A DNA stretch of 64,000 nucleotides from Nostoc favosum CHAB5714 (GTDB lineage Bacteria; Cyanobacteriota; Cyanobacteriia; Cyanobacteriales; Nostocaceae). Numbering within the stretch: the stretch's first letter is position 1; each line of letters starts with the position of its first letter. Where the stretch lies: contig NZ_JAIVFQ010000009.1 in assembly GCF_020829495.1 (NCBI RefSeq), forward strand, positions 1 through 64,000, in the 5' to 3' direction. The notes beneath the pieces are model-generated. The model did no database searches. It saw only the letters and a program-made list of their open reading frames with translations, and had not been told where the DNA came from. Position numbers and translations under genes: made by a program. Below, in pieces: positions 1 to 7,922 of this stretch.

Positions 1-118
1 AGTTGTGAAAAAACCTGTATCAAAGTTTCGTTCTAAAAAGCCAACACACAGAGGTACTGGACAACCAGTTGAAGCTCCTAAATTTCATATCACTAATCAG
101 TCTTTCAGCCTTAACTGA
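1..118 (+). CDS. possible C-terminal end of a truncated gene
   Basis: Reading from base 2 gives 38 open codons up to the TGA at 116-118. The peptide is rich in Lys, Pro and Thr and ends in QSFSLN. The start lies outside the window, so neither function nor reality can be judged. A very short ORF on the opposite strand overlaps its end, and at most one of the two is likely to be real. Confidence 0.3.
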   Translation, partial: VVKKPVSKFRSKKPTHRGTGQPVEAPKFHITNQSFSLN

Positions 119-194
119 ACCGTATTGCAATATGTCCTGCAAAAGGGTTTTGATTTTTAATCAGATCATCAATGGTAGATGTGGTAACAGTCAT
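111..194 (-). pseudogene. possible N-terminal stub of a gene following the 247-residue ORF
   Basis: An ATG at 194 opens a 27-codon frame beginning MTVTTSTIDDLI and including NQNPFAGHI before a TAA. It lies 38 bases downstream of the 247-residue gene on the same strand, as the next gene of an operon would. The peptide looks like the start of a longer protein broken soon after its beginning, but I cannot name the family. This is a speculative call. Confidence 0.2.
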
Positions 195-232
195 AGTGTT
201 GTGAAATTAATGTGTGAGGAGTCAAATAAGGT

Positions 233-976
233 TTAAGGTTTCAGGCGTGTGGCGTAGCAGCGTAATCCATCTAATTCTGTAGCTACCGAATCTTCAATTT
301 TGTCGGGTGCGCTGTCTTCTACACTCCCGCCTTGCAGTTGCAAAATGTCGTCGGCTTGTGTTTCCAGCAGCCAATCATTAAACTCTGTACGACTGACGCG
401 ATCGCCAATTCCTCTTCTAATGCGGTAAATTGGCACCAGATTATTAAAGTTGTACTCATAGTTCAGCTTGTCGTAGACTTCCAACGCCACAGACTTAAAC
501 TCGTCGTAAGATGCGATTCCTTCTCTTCTCCTGTCGGAGACGCTGCGCGAACGAGACGCTACGCGAATGGAAAGCTCCGCTAACGCACTCTTCCCATTCA
601 CTGGTACATCTGCACCAGTTACCGCAACATCAAACTTACTAATCCACTTCACCAACGCATTCGCCGCCCAAGTACCGACAATCGTCCCTTCAAATTTAAA
701 ATTAGAACTTCTCAAACCCTCACCCAACACCTCTAAACCCTTGCCAGATGTCAGAGAGTATCCTTTTTTGGAGATTGCGATCGCACCCTGATTCTGCAAT
801 TCTTCAAATGAACCCTGATAATCTGCTACCTTCTGGCTTTTGGATACAATTCGCTTAGTGAGTTGACCCTTCTTAACTTCCTGCTGCGTTCCTCCCAAAT
901 CCCACAAAGCCAAAAGGAGACGAGTTCTAGTTTGGGCTGTATTTTTTGATGTCATATTGAATATAGTTTTTGGCAA
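233..976 (-). CDS. unrecognised protein with winged-helix-like N-terminus and a repeat-derived insertion
   Basis: This is a 247-residue soluble protein that I cannot assign. Residues 15-75 (TRTRLLLALWDLGG and the following helices) look like a winged-helix fold in which a helical pair reads out a repeat strand. The C-terminal third is charged (YDEFKSVALEVYDKLNYEY, RTEFNDWLLETQ). Around residues 138-152 an Arg/Ser-rich stretch, RVASRSRSVSDRRREG, is encoded by the same CGTAGCGTCTCGTTCGCGCAGCG-type repeat that is scattered through the spacers here. It keeps the frame, so the gene may still be functional. Met1 or Met8 could be the start. A possible stub of a second gene follows directly, suggesting a former operon. 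No catalytic motif is visible. Confidence 0.6.
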   Translation of the reverse strand: MPKTIFNMTSKNTAQTRTRLLLALWDLGGTQQEVKKGQLTKRIVSKSQKVADYQGSFEELQNQGAIAISKKGYSLTSGKGLEVLGEGLRSSNFKFEGTIVGTWAANALVKWISKFDVAVTGADVPVNGKSALAELSIRVASRSRSVSDRRREGIASYDEFKSVALEVYDKLNYEYNFNNLVPIYRIRRGIGDRVSRTEFNDWLLETQADDILQLQGGSVEDSAPDKIEDSVATELDGLRCYATRLKP

Positions 977-1294
977 AGATCATCATAGTAACTGTATCTT
1001 TTTAAATTATTTATCCCGAAAAGATAACCGAGAAATTGCTGAATATTTCAGCGTTTGGGCTAAATTGATTAATCAAAAAATCAACAATATATTTCCTTCG
1101 GATGAATACAGTTTCTCTCAAAGGCAGGATGGAATACTTGAGAAAATCGATCATCATAACAGTGAAACGCTGTAGCTGTGCAGTTGTAAATTGAGTGGTA
1201 TATGTTCTTTCAATTCCAGGTGAAATAACAGGAATTCCAACTTTGTATTTGCAACAGCAAGGCTTTTAGTAAATACAGGTGATGACGAAATCCG
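977..1294. other. spacer without a supported gene
   Basis: This AT-rich spacer separates the 247-residue gene from the lipoprotein gene. A 72-codon ORF (957-1175, plus strand) crosses it but has no recognisable motif and overlaps the start of the neighbouring gene, so I do not call it. Confidence 0.5.
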
Positions 1295-1789
1295 ATGAAC
1301 ACAGTATATAAAGAACGTAAAATAGTCTCGCGTCTATTTGCAGTGCTGCTTTCCGCATTGCTAACCGTACCCTTGCTGAGTAGCTGCGGAGGAGGTTCCC
1401 GAAACGCTTCAGTACCACCACCTGTTGATGATACTGCTGGTAGAACAGTGAGCGATCGCAACGCTACAAACCAACCCGAAGCTAAGAAAGGATTAGGTAC
1501 GGGGCAAAAAGTGGCACTTTTGGCGGGAGCTGCGGCACTTTACTACATGTACAATCAACATAAGAATGCTCCAAAAGAAGGAGCGCAAGGTAAGTACTAT
1601 CTTTCCAAGAACGGGCGTGTATACTACCGCGATGCTGAAAATCGCGCTCACTGGGTAACTCCACCATCAGAAGGAATTCGAGTACCAGAATCTCAAGCGC
1701 AACAATATCGGCAATTCCAAGGCTATAACGGGAGTTCTTCAGGTCGCGATCTAACTGGCATAACTTCATCCGCAGCTCCAGCACTTTAG
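1295..1789 (+). CDS. predicted lipoprotein
   Basis: The 164-residue product starts with a basic N-terminus and a hydrophobic stretch ending in the lipobox LLSSC, with the lipidated Cys at residue 31 followed by Gly-Gly-Gly. It should therefore be exported, acylated by Lgt (also encoded here at 21895-22770) and anchored in a membrane. A second short hydrophobic run (residues 71-86, KVALLAGAAALYYMY) precedes a polar C-terminal region with YYLSKNGRVYYRD and WVTPP. No enzyme motif is visible. The gene for the DPYGDPAD repeat protein follows 94 bases downstream on the same strand, so the two may be cotranscribed. The role is unknown. Confidence 0.75.
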   Translation: MNTVYKERKIVSRLFAVLLSALLTVPLLSSCGGGSRNASVPPPVDDTAGRTVSDRNATNQPEAKKGLGTGQKVALLAGAAALYYMYNQHKNAPKEGAQGKYYLSKNGRVYYRDAENRAHWVTPPSEGIRVPESQAQQYRQFQGYNGSSSGRDLTGITSSAAPAL

Positions 1790-1883
1790 ATAGCGAAGCG
1801 TGTGTAAATAAGAAAGCGGGTTTCCCGGAGGATAACGCCGATCGCGCACGTCGGAAACACGAACTTAAATCAGGAGACAGATT

Positions 1884-2273
1884 ATGGTAGATGAATTTTT
1901 CCGAAAGGCGAAGGATCTCTTGTTGGGAGGTAACGGCGATCAATCTGAAGATGCTGAATACCGTGATCGCAATGTCCGTCCAGCCAGCGAAGATCCCTAC
2001 GGCGACCCCGCAGATATATCCTCTTACGGTGATGTACGTCCAGCCAGTGAAGATCCCTACGGCGACCCCGCAGATATATCCTCTTACGGCAACCTTATTC
2101 CAGCCAGCCAAGACCCCTATGGCGACCCTGGAGACATCGCGTCTTACGGTAATGTACGTCCAGCCAGTGAAGACCCCTACGGCGACCCCGCAGACCAAGG
2201 GGAATTTGGTAACGTCCGTCCAGCCAGCGAAGATCCCTACGGCGATCCCGCAGATGAGGATTACCGCCGTTAA
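1884..2273 (+). CDS. low-complexity protein of about 20-residue DPYGDPAD repeats
   Basis: After a short amphipathic N-terminus (MVDEFFRKAKDLLLGG) the 129-residue protein consists of five units of about 20 residues with the core NVRPASEDPYGDPAD and a linker such as ISSYG. The units are nearly identical in DNA, so they arose by recent tandem duplication. The protein is strongly acidic, has no signal peptide and no Cys, and is probably disordered or solenoid-like. A good ribosome-binding site, AGGAGA, sits 8 bases before the ATG. A second frame over the same repeats is also open, which is only a by-product of the repeat. Function is unknown; the upstream lipoprotein gene is the likely partner. 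Confidence 0.75.
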   Translation: MVDEFFRKAKDLLLGGNGDQSEDAEYRDRNVRPASEDPYGDPADISSYGDVRPASEDPYGDPADISSYGNLIPASQDPYGDPGDIASYGNVRPASEDPYGDPADQGEFGNVRPASEDPYGDPADEDYRR

Positions 2274-2336
2274 CGCGAAACTAATGTTGTAATGTTGCTT
2301 TTTAGAGGGTAATAAATTTTGGAATAACTAATAAAT

Positions 2337-2373
2337 AAGGCAGAGGGATTTGAACCTACTGCCTTTTGTTTTT
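2337..2373 (+). terminator. intrinsic terminator after the repeat-protein gene
   Basis: AAGGCAG (2337-2343) pairs perfectly with CTGCCTT (2359-2365) across a 15-base loop, followed by TTTTGTTTTT. It lies 64 bases after the stop codon of the DPYGDPAD gene. The loop contains a T-arm-like GGATTTGAACC, but there is no tRNA around it. Confidence 0.7.
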
Positions 2374-2572
2374 GCAGTTATTTCAAGATTGCAAAAAACT
2401 AAAACAATTTGATATTTAAAACATGACTGAATCAACGTCAGTTCGACCAACCTCTCCGTGCCTTGAACTAAAGTTCAAGTCTTTCGCTCTCCGACTCGGA
2501 GAGGGACGGTTTTACGTAGTAACACCAGGGAGAGGTTTCTTTATTAAGCATTACGAATTACGAATTATTTGC

Positions 2573-2824
2573 TCACTTGTTTTTACCCAAAATTTCCTGC
2601 GATCGCTCAATACTTTTACGCACAGATTGAGCCGAAGTATGCAAACCCTCTCTTTCGCCATCGGTGAGATTTAATTCCAATACACTTTCAATTCCACCGC
2701 ATCCCAACCGACAGGGAACGCCAATTACAACATCTTCTAAACCGTATTCACCTTGTAGATACGCCGCCACAGGCAACAACCGCGACTGATTTAGCAAAAT
2801 CGATTCTACCATCACACTAGTAGC
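2573..2824 (-). pseudogene. mdh: C-terminal fragment of malate dehydrogenase
   Basis: About 83 codons encode the C-terminal end of an LDH/MDH-superfamily malate dehydrogenase: ATSVMVESILLNQSRLLPVAAYL, then VVIGVPCRLGCGGIESVLEL and a terminal helix. Family members are usually about 310-320 residues, so the NAD-binding Rossmann half and the catalytic His region are missing. Homology seems to begin near 2824 on the minus strand, in a frame closed by a stop shortly upstream, and the flanking sequence is repeat-like. This is a deletion remnant rather than a short functional gene. A full copy may exist elsewhere in the genome. Confidence 0.8.
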
Positions 2825-2889
2825 CTGGGGAGTTAGGCGAAGAAGACATAATTATTAAAGTACAATTTTTATCGACAATAATTTAGGAG

Positions 2890-2919
2890 TTAGGAGTCAG
2901 AATTAATGCTGACTCCTAA
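2890..2919. repeat. perfect 11-bp-stem hairpin
   Basis: TTAGGAGTCAG and CTGACTCCTAA form an uninterrupted 11-bp stem with an 8-base loop. The arms resemble the TAGGAGTTAGGAGT-type short repeats seen elsewhere in the spacers, for example near 16184 and 3380. No T-run follows, so it is more likely a repeat than a terminator. Confidence 0.6.
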
Positions 2920-2940
2920 ATTAGACCTCTTTGACAAGCC

Positions 2941-3016
2941 CCTAACACCCCACCCCCAACCCCTCTCGAAGAGCGGGGAGGGGAGACAAAGCATAGCTTT
3001 GGCGGGGTGGGGTTCT
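2941..3016. repeat. G/C-rich dispersed palindromic element
   Basis: This copy has complementary ends CCCCACCCC and GGGGTGGGG around an inner hairpin of the CCCCTC...GAGGGG type. The same core recurs near 17884, 21660, 49690 and 53533, sometimes bounded by longer terminal inverted repeats. It is probably transcribed as a stable hairpin. Confidence 0.7.
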
Positions 3017-3025
3017 TATTTTTAA

Positions 3026-3241
3026 TTATTTAAACTCTTCAAGCTGATCCACACGTAACCAAACATTTGGCGTTGGCACTTTCCCGAACTTAATCAGGGC
3101 ATAATCACCTTTGATATCTACAATTTCGCCCTTGCTGTCAAACAAATAGGCAGGAAAGCGAGTATCACTGGCTTTTGCTTCCAGACTGTTTTCCAGCTTC
3201 TCGCGGATAGCGCGAACCATATCTCCTTTTTTGACTGCCAT
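3026..3241 (-). CDS. ndhO: NAD(P)H-quinone oxidoreductase subunit O
   Basis: The 71-residue product matches the small cyanobacterial and chloroplast NDH-1 subunit NdhO, a peripheral subunit of the thylakoid complex that drives cyclic electron flow and respiration. It starts [20 protein letters not shown] and has the conserved [17 protein letters not shown] and a [15 protein letters not shown]-terminus. I chose the ATG at 3241 rather than the start five codons upstream because the shorter form has the usual family N-terminus and a GAGAGGGG ribosome-binding site just before it. It lies between a palindromic element and mutM with no sign of a shared operon. Confidence 0.93.
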   Translation of the reverse strand: MAVKKGDMVRAIREKLENSLEAKASDTRFPAYLFDSKGEIVDIKGDYALIKFGKVPTPNVWLRVDQLEEFK

Positions 3242-3315
3242 GAATTCCCCTCTCAAATTTCTAGATTAGACTTATCCGCATTTTAAGAGACTTCCGAGTT
3301 AAAAACTTCTAACTC

Positions 3316-3382
3316 TTGTACAGACGCGATTAATCGCGTCTCTACTGCTAACTCCTGTACAGACGCGATTAATCGCGTCTCT
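3316..3382. repeat. two copies of a 20-bp perfect palindrome
   Basis: AGACGCGATT/AATCGCGTCT occurs at 3322-3341 and again at 3361-3380, each preceded by TGTAC and followed by CTC. A third copy lies at 11682-11701. The copies sit between ndhO and mutM and could form cruciforms or hairpins. Confidence 0.85.
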
Positions 3383-3383
3383 C

Positions 3384-4244
3384 CTAACTCCTAACTCCCC
3401 GTAGCGTTTGACACTGTGGGCAAAAGTGACTAGATCGCCCAGCTAACCTAATCCGCATAATTGGAGTGTCACAAACTCGACAGGGTTCTCCAGCGCGGTT
3501 ATAAACCCAGGCAACACCACCATAATTGCCGTTGACACCCTTAACACTTAAGAAATTACTAAAAGTCGTACCGCCAGCCTCAATGCTGGTTTCTAACACT
3601 TGAATTATCGCTGTTCGCAAACGCTCAATTTGCTTTAGCTGCAAATCTATACACAAGGTTTCAGGTAAAATTCCACTCTTAAACAGGGCTTCATCAGCAT
3701 AAATGTTACCTAATCCCGCCACCACCGATTGATCGAGTAGTGCAGTCTTAATCGGACGGCGGCGATTTTGGAGTTTGAGAGCTAGATATTCAACAGTGAA
3801 TTCGGGTGAAAATGGATCTGCTGCCAGTGTTGCCAAACCAGTCATAATACTTTCTACAGCAACACCAGGCGGAACCCACCACATTTTCCCGAAGGTACGC
3901 TGATCAACAAAGCGTAATTCCTGGTGTTCCCCAAAGAATAATCTAACCCGCGTGTGCTTATGTAATGGTTCATCTCGATGCAGCCATAGTAGTTGACCGG
4001 TCATTCGCAGATGAACCCCTAGCCAACCTGTGGAAGAGGGGGAAGAAAGTTCGGCTAGTAGATATTTACCGCGACGATGCCAAGTGGCAATGGCATTCGT
4101 TTTAATTCCATCAACAAACTCACCAACAGAAAACGGGTAGGCGATGGTGCGATCAAGCAATACATCTCCACCCGTAATTTCTTGGTTAAGGGTCAATTGA
4201 TTTAGGCCCCTTCGGACTGTTTCAACTTCAGGCAGTTCAGGCAT
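3384..4244 (-). CDS. mutM: formamidopyrimidine-DNA glycosylase
   Basis: The 286-residue Fpg/MutM protein removes 8-oxoguanine and ring-opened purines and nicks the abasic site. The N-terminus MPELPEVETVRRGL contains the catalytic Pro2 and Glu3. The helix-two-turn-helix region shows VAGLGNIYADEALF. The C-terminal zinc finger has CRVCDTP and CPQC with the intervening RIRLAGRSSHF. Length and all landmarks are normal, so it should be a functional base-excision repair enzyme. It stands alone downstream of psaE on the same strand. Confidence 0.96.
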   Translation of the reverse strand: MPELPEVETVRRGLNQLTLNQEITGGDVLLDRTIAYPFSVGEFVDGIKTNAIATWHRRGKYLLAELSSPSSTGWLGVHLRMTGQLLWLHRDEPLHKHTRVRLFFGEHQELRFVDQRTFGKMWWVPPGVAVESIMTGLATLAADPFSPEFTVEYLALKLQNRRRPIKTALLDQSVVAGLGNIYADEALFKSGILPETLCIDLQLKQIERLRTAIIQVLETSIEAGGTTFSNFLSVKGVNGNYGGVAWVYNRAGEPCRVCDTPIMRIRLAGRSSHFCPQCQTLRGVRS

Positions 4245-4495
4245 TCAAACTGATTAAGCAAGCAATTTTGATGTACTTGGGGGTTCAATAAAGAAGAGAT
4301 AGAGTAGTAACTTACACAGCCTTAGATGGCTCGTCTTACTACCCTAGAGAAACCGTAAATACCCGCAGGGCAGCTTCTCATAGATTAGGGTAGGCTTGGG
4401 TGAAAGATGAATGAACTGAAATTTTCAGACTTCATACTTCAGACTTAAGACTACCCTTCATCATCGCATCAAACAAGCCCCTTGTAGCTTTGCTG

Positions 4496-4711
4496 CTATT
4501 TTTTAGGTGCTTTAGCCTTTGGTGCTTCAACCTCGACTAATTCATCCTGGGCAAAGTTGTTGGTATTGATACCAGCGTAATTGACCTTTTCAAAGCGGAC
4601 AATTACAGGGTATTTGATGCCGCTTTGGTCAATGGAAGCCACAGTTCCTAGATCCTGAAACCAGTAGGATTCAGGGCGGAGAATACGTACTTTAGAACCA
4701 CGTTGAACCAT
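4496..4711 (-). CDS. psaE: photosystem I subunit IV (PsaE)
   Basis: The 71-residue product is the stromal-side PSI subunit that helps dock ferredoxin and supports cyclic electron flow. It begins [28 protein letters not shown], followed by the SH3-like barrel with [14 protein letters not shown] and [10 protein letters not shown]. The Lys/Ala-rich C-terminal tail (PKAKAPKK) is normal for filamentous cyanobacteria. The gene stands alone with a long upstream spacer that should hold its promoter. Confidence 0.96.
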   Translation of the reverse strand: MVQRGSKVRILRPESYWFQDLGTVASIDQSGIKYPVIVRFEKVNYAGINTNNFAQDELVEVEAPKAKAPKK

Positions 4712-4823
4712 GATTATTTTCCCTTTTAGTTATCAATCGCCAATCTAGAGGGCTAATTGATTTCACTCTACAACCTGAAGGTAGCAGCAAGAGTCTTTGT
4801 TAAGTTATTTGTCTGAATTGGGA

Positions 4824-4896
4824 GTAGGGAGTGGGAATTGGGAATTGGGAATTGGGAATTGGGAATTGGGAATTGGGAATTGGGAATTGGGAATTG
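4824..4896. repeat. short tandem repeat, heptamer GGGAATT
   Basis: About nine consecutive GGGAATT heptamers, the first slightly diverged, lie upstream of psaE. Heptanucleotide tandem repeats of this kind are common in heterocystous cyanobacteria and vary in copy number. Confidence 0.9.
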
Positions 4897-4906
4897 AATA
4901 TTAATA

Positions 4907-5096
4907 GAACTTACGCATTGACAAAAAATACCAAATATGAATCAAGGTGAAAAACCATATCTTTCGTAAGGGCACAGCAAAAGCTTAGCCCCTACAGCAT
5001 GGTCTATTTACGATCGCAGGATAATTAAGAAAAGCCTGAAAACTTCCTCAAGCTCGTTAATGCACATCAGAATGCATTTGTACAGTGCGTAAGTCC
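4907..5096. mobile_element. MITE-like element, family A (copy 1)
   Basis: A 190-bp element bounded by GAACTTACGCA and TGCGTAAGTCC. It is nearly identical along its length to the copy at 7624-7815, including an inner hairpin (GGGCACAGC...GCCCCTAC). It encodes nothing, so it would need a transposase in trans. Confidence 0.85.
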
Positions 5097-5262
5097 TAAT
5101 TAATTATTCTTTCTCCCTCATCTCCCTCACCTCCCTTATCTCCCCCACTCCCTACTCCCCATTCCCCACTCCCTACCCAAAATTGAAAATTGTATTAGAC
5201 ACCACTTGACAAGGCACACGTTATAGCGTACCTTCGTTCGCAAGCGTTTATTTTGTAGAAGC

Positions 5263-5847
5263 TTATGTTTTAGTTAAGACAAACACACTTCCCTCGTTAC
5301 CTCTGCCAATCCGCAGATCGTTATCTATATAGGTGATATCTAACCAGCCTTGCTGTTTATCACTCTTGATTGCAAAATCAATTCCGGGAAATTTTCTACC
5401 TGCTTCAATTTGTTGGATAAAAGTTACCGGAGAATTGTATTCTATTAAACGTTGTAAGCCGATAATAGACCGCTCAAATTTCACTTGGACACGCCGACCT
5501 GAAACTGGCTCAAATTTAGCAGCAACGCTGACTAATCCTTCCAAATAAGGTAAGCCATAAATCTCAGCTATGTTGTAAACACTGGCAGTATCCACCCGGA
5601 TACACTGATAGATTTGACCCAGTTTGCACAAAGGTAGACCATCTAAGTTTAAAAGAGCCTTGCTGGTGGTGTATAGTAATCGCCAATCGCCATCAAGCAA
5701 ATTGTTAGCTTCTACCGGACGGGGTGTAGGATTAAAATCTTCTAAATTGGCGATCGCTGCTAAGATAACCTGTTTCTGTAGCTCAGTCGCCAGTAGACCG
5801 CGATTAGTAAGTGCGATCGTATCTATAAGAGCCGCTTTTCCCATCAT
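5263..5847 (-). CDS. PAP/fibrillin family protein
   Basis: The 194-residue protein belongs to the plastid-lipid-associated protein (fibrillin) family, lipocalin-like proteins attached to plastoglobules or thylakoids that protect photosystems under stress. Typical features are the N-terminal helix ending in LEDFNPTPRP, the GDWRLLYTTSKALL strand, the central QCIRV...VYNIAEI barrel strands, and the C-terminal LDITYIDNDLRIGRGNEGSVFVL. Length is normal for the cyanobacterial form. Either of the first two Met codons could be the start. The ligand is not evident from sequence. Confidence 0.9.
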   Translation of the reverse strand: MMGKAALIDTIALTNRGLLATELQKQVILAAIANLEDFNPTPRPVEANNLLDGDWRLLYTTSKALLNLDGLPLCKLGQIYQCIRVDTASVYNIAEIYGLPYLEGLVSVAAKFEPVSGRRVQVKFERSIIGLQRLIEYNSPVTFIQQIEAGRKFPGIDFAIKSDKQQGWLDITYIDNDLRIGRGNEGSVFVLTKT

Positions 5848-6089
5848 CGCCTGTCACCTCAAAAATCAGTCCTTTCCATCAGCATAAACAAGATATTCAT
5901 GACCTATGTGTAGAGTCATAAAAATTACGACTAAATCGCTTGACCTAAGCCTTATGCCTATTAAATAAAAAATTTCTATCTGAATGCGGATTTATCAACG
6001 AAAGGGTTGAAAAGATAACTAAATAAATCCGTGCCAAGTGATAGACTCTAAATGTCAACTTACGTATACATTTTCTTGTCCTCCTCGAT

Positions 6090-6326
6090 ATGTTGAACTC
6101 TCCATTACGTGAAGTACCCCGTAATCAGCGAGCCGATGTTATCCCCTTAAAGCAAGAGTCCTCTTTGTTGGACTGGTTGCAAACCAACGGTCGGATCATC
6201 GCGCGTGACGTTCACGAACCGGATTTTCAAGATGACGAAGTAGAAATAGACTCTCTAATGGGTGTAGAAGATGGAATTGGCTACGACCTTGATGATGATG
6301 ACAATATAGGAATCGCCGAGGATTAG
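6090..6326 (+). CDS. DUF3134 family small acidic protein
   Basis: The 78-residue protein has the conserved cyanobacterial DUF3134 sequence LREVPRNQRADVIPLKQESSLLDWLQ followed by GR-IARD. It ends in a very acidic tail (DDEVEIDSLMG, DLDDDDNIGIAED). No function is established for the family that I know of. It is probably a soluble cytoplasmic protein. The gene lies 79 bases upstream of mraY on the same strand, so cotranscription is possible. Confidence 0.85.
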   Translation: MLNSPLREVPRNQRADVIPLKQESSLLDWLQTNGRIIARDVHEPDFQDDEVEIDSLMGVEDGIGYDLDDDDNIGIAED

Positions 6327-6405
6327 CCTTTTCAGGCTAGCGACTTGGTAGTATCCCTAGTTGCTGATATTGAATTTTATATGTGTGGAGTGAAGGGAAA
6401 CTTTT

Positions 6406-7497
6406 GTGGACGCTAAATTATCTCCTGAGCAAGGTTTAAATATTTCTGGAATCGCTCTAGCCTCTTTATTAACCGTAGGGCTAGCTACAACAGCATTTTT
6501 ATTGGATTCGATCGCCAATAGGCTACCCTGGCAAAGTATGTCGTTAACCCTGCCACTACTATTGTGTGCTATGGGTTCAGGTGTCGTGGGCTATTGGGTA
6601 ATACCCCTACTTCAAGCGCTCAAAACTGGACAAATAATTCGTGAAGATGGCCCCCAAGCCCATCTAAAAAAGGCAGGCACGCCAACAATGGGAGGTATAT
6701 TTTTTATCCCTGTAGGTGTGATAATTGCCTGCATTTTGTCTAACTTTGCTACAGACGTGCTTGCAGTTTCGGCATTGACAATCAGCTACGGATTGATTGG
6801 CTGGCTCGACGATTGGCAAATTCTGCGCCGTAAATCAAATAAAGGTATATCTCCCGGAACGAAACTGGCTTTGCAGGTGGGTTTTGCGGCAGTGTTTTGT
6901 CTATGGCTGATGTTTAATCAACCTTCTAATATTACAAATATTGCTTTGCCTTGGGTTAGCTTCACACTACCCTTAGGATTCCTATTTTGGCCATTAGCAG
7001 GTTTTGTGCTAGTTGCAGAAAGTAATGCGACTAATTTAACAGATGGTATTGATGGCTTGGCAGCAGGAACAGTAGCGATCGCACTTTTGGCATTAGGTGC
7101 TTTAGTCGCACCTACAGCACCTGGGTTGATGGTTTTCTGTGCTGCATTAAGTGGTGGTTGCTTAGGTTTCTTAGCCCATAACCGTAACCCAGCCCGCGTT
7201 TTCATGGGAGATACCGGTTCTTTAGCACTGGGCGGCGCTTTAGCGGCTGTAGCGCTATTGACAAATACCCTAGTAGCTCTATTTATTCTCAGTGGTATCT
7301 TCTTCGTAGAAACTCTTTCGGTGATGGCACAGGTAACTTATTACAAAGCGACCAAAGGCCCTGATGGCAAAGGCAAGCGCCTCTTCAAAATGGCACCCTT
7401 ACACCATCATTTAGAACTCACTGGCTGGTCAGAATTGCAAGTGGTTGGAGTATTTTATGTCATCGCTGCTATTTTGGCTGCCATCTGCTTGGCGTAG
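6406..7497 (+). CDS. mraY: phospho-N-acetylmuramoyl-pentapeptide transferase
   Basis: This 363-residue integral membrane enzyme transfers phospho-MurNAc-pentapeptide from UDP to undecaprenyl phosphate, making lipid I. About ten hydrophobic helices are visible. The catalytic motifs are present: AHLKKAGTPTMGG, NATNLTDGIDGLAAG and FMGDTGSLALGG, plus the HHHLELTGW loop. The start codon is GTG, with GAAGGG about 9 bases upstream. The last codons (ICLA then TAG) run straight into a dispersed repeat, so the natural C-terminus may have been trimmed or changed by that insertion. A strong terminator follows. Confidence 0.96.
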   Translation: MDAKLSPEQGLNISGIALASLLTVGLATTAFLLDSIANRLPWQSMSLTLPLLLCAMGSGVVGYWVIPLLQALKTGQIIREDGPQAHLKKAGTPTMGGIFFIPVGVIIACILSNFATDVLAVSALTISYGLIGWLDDWQILRRKSNKGISPGTKLALQVGFAAVFCLWLMFNQPSNITNIALPWVSFTLPLGFLFWPLAGFVLVAESNATNLTDGIDGLAAGTVAIALLALGALVAPTAPGLMVFCAALSGGCLGFLAHNRNPARVFMGDTGSLALGGALAAVALLTNTLVALFILSGIFFVETLSVMAQVTYYKATKGPDGKGKRLFKMAPLHHHLELTGWSELQVVGVFYVIAAILAAICLA

Positions 7498-7522
7498 GCG
7501 CAGCCCGCCGCAGGCATCGCTC
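7487..7522. repeat. dispersed GC-rich repeat at the mraY stop codon
   Basis: The segment TTGGCGTAGGCGCAGCCCGC and the following CGCAGGCATCGCT belong to the same interspersed family as the GGCTACGCCTACG and GGCGCAGCC segments near 11583, 23945, 36545 and 44276. The TAG stop of mraY lies inside it. Confidence 0.65.
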
Positions 7523-7564
7523 CATTCTGAATCATGTTTTGAGAAAATAGTCGAATACAAAATG

Positions 7565-7597
7565 ACAACTCCCACTTCTCCAGGGAGTTGTTTTTTA
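7565..7597 (+). terminator. intrinsic terminator of mraY
   Basis: ACAACTCCC (7565-7573) pairs perfectly with GGGAGTTGT (7583-7591) across a 9-base loop and is followed by a T-run. It lies 68 bases after the mraY stop. Confidence 0.9.
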
Positions 7598-7623
7598 TAT
7601 AGGAAATTCATGAGTTTCTGATC

Positions 7624-7815
7624 GGACTTACGCATTGACAAGAAATACCAAATGTGCAGCATCAAGGTTCAAAACCATATCTTTCGTAAGGGCACAGCAT
7701 TGCTGTGCCCCTACAGCATGGTCTATTGACGATCGCAGGATAATTAAGAAAAGCCTGAAAACTTCCTCAAGATAGGTAATGCACATCACAATGCATTTGT
7801 ACAGTGCGTAAGTCC
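7624..7815. mobile_element. MITE-like element, family A (copy 2)
   Basis: A 192-bp element with perfect 11-bp terminal inverted repeats, GGACTTACGCA and TGCGTAAGTCC. Inside is the palindrome GGGCACAGCA/TGCTGTGCCC. The interior is nearly the same as in copy 1, so both moved or were copied recently. Confidence 0.88.
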
Positions 7816-7922
7816 TATCTGATTTCATGCTGGAAAGCCTGACACTCAATGCCAATTGAAGGGCTGCTCATTTCACTGCTTGAGGTTTTTTGAATTATGA
7901 ATTATAAATTAAAAATTAAAAA

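Noticed and set aside
957-1175. 72-residue ORF on the plus strand
   Set aside because: Overlaps the start of the opposite-strand gene, has no motif and no convincing RBS.
1891-2292. Second long ORF over the DPYGDPAD gene
   Set aside because: It is the shifted frame of the same DNA repeats. The 1884 frame has the RBS and a consistent repeat protein.
2337-2376. tRNA 3' end (GGATTTGAACC, T-arm-like)
   Set aside because: No complete cloverleaf around it, and the T-stem does not pair. The same bases form the loop of a good terminator hairpin.
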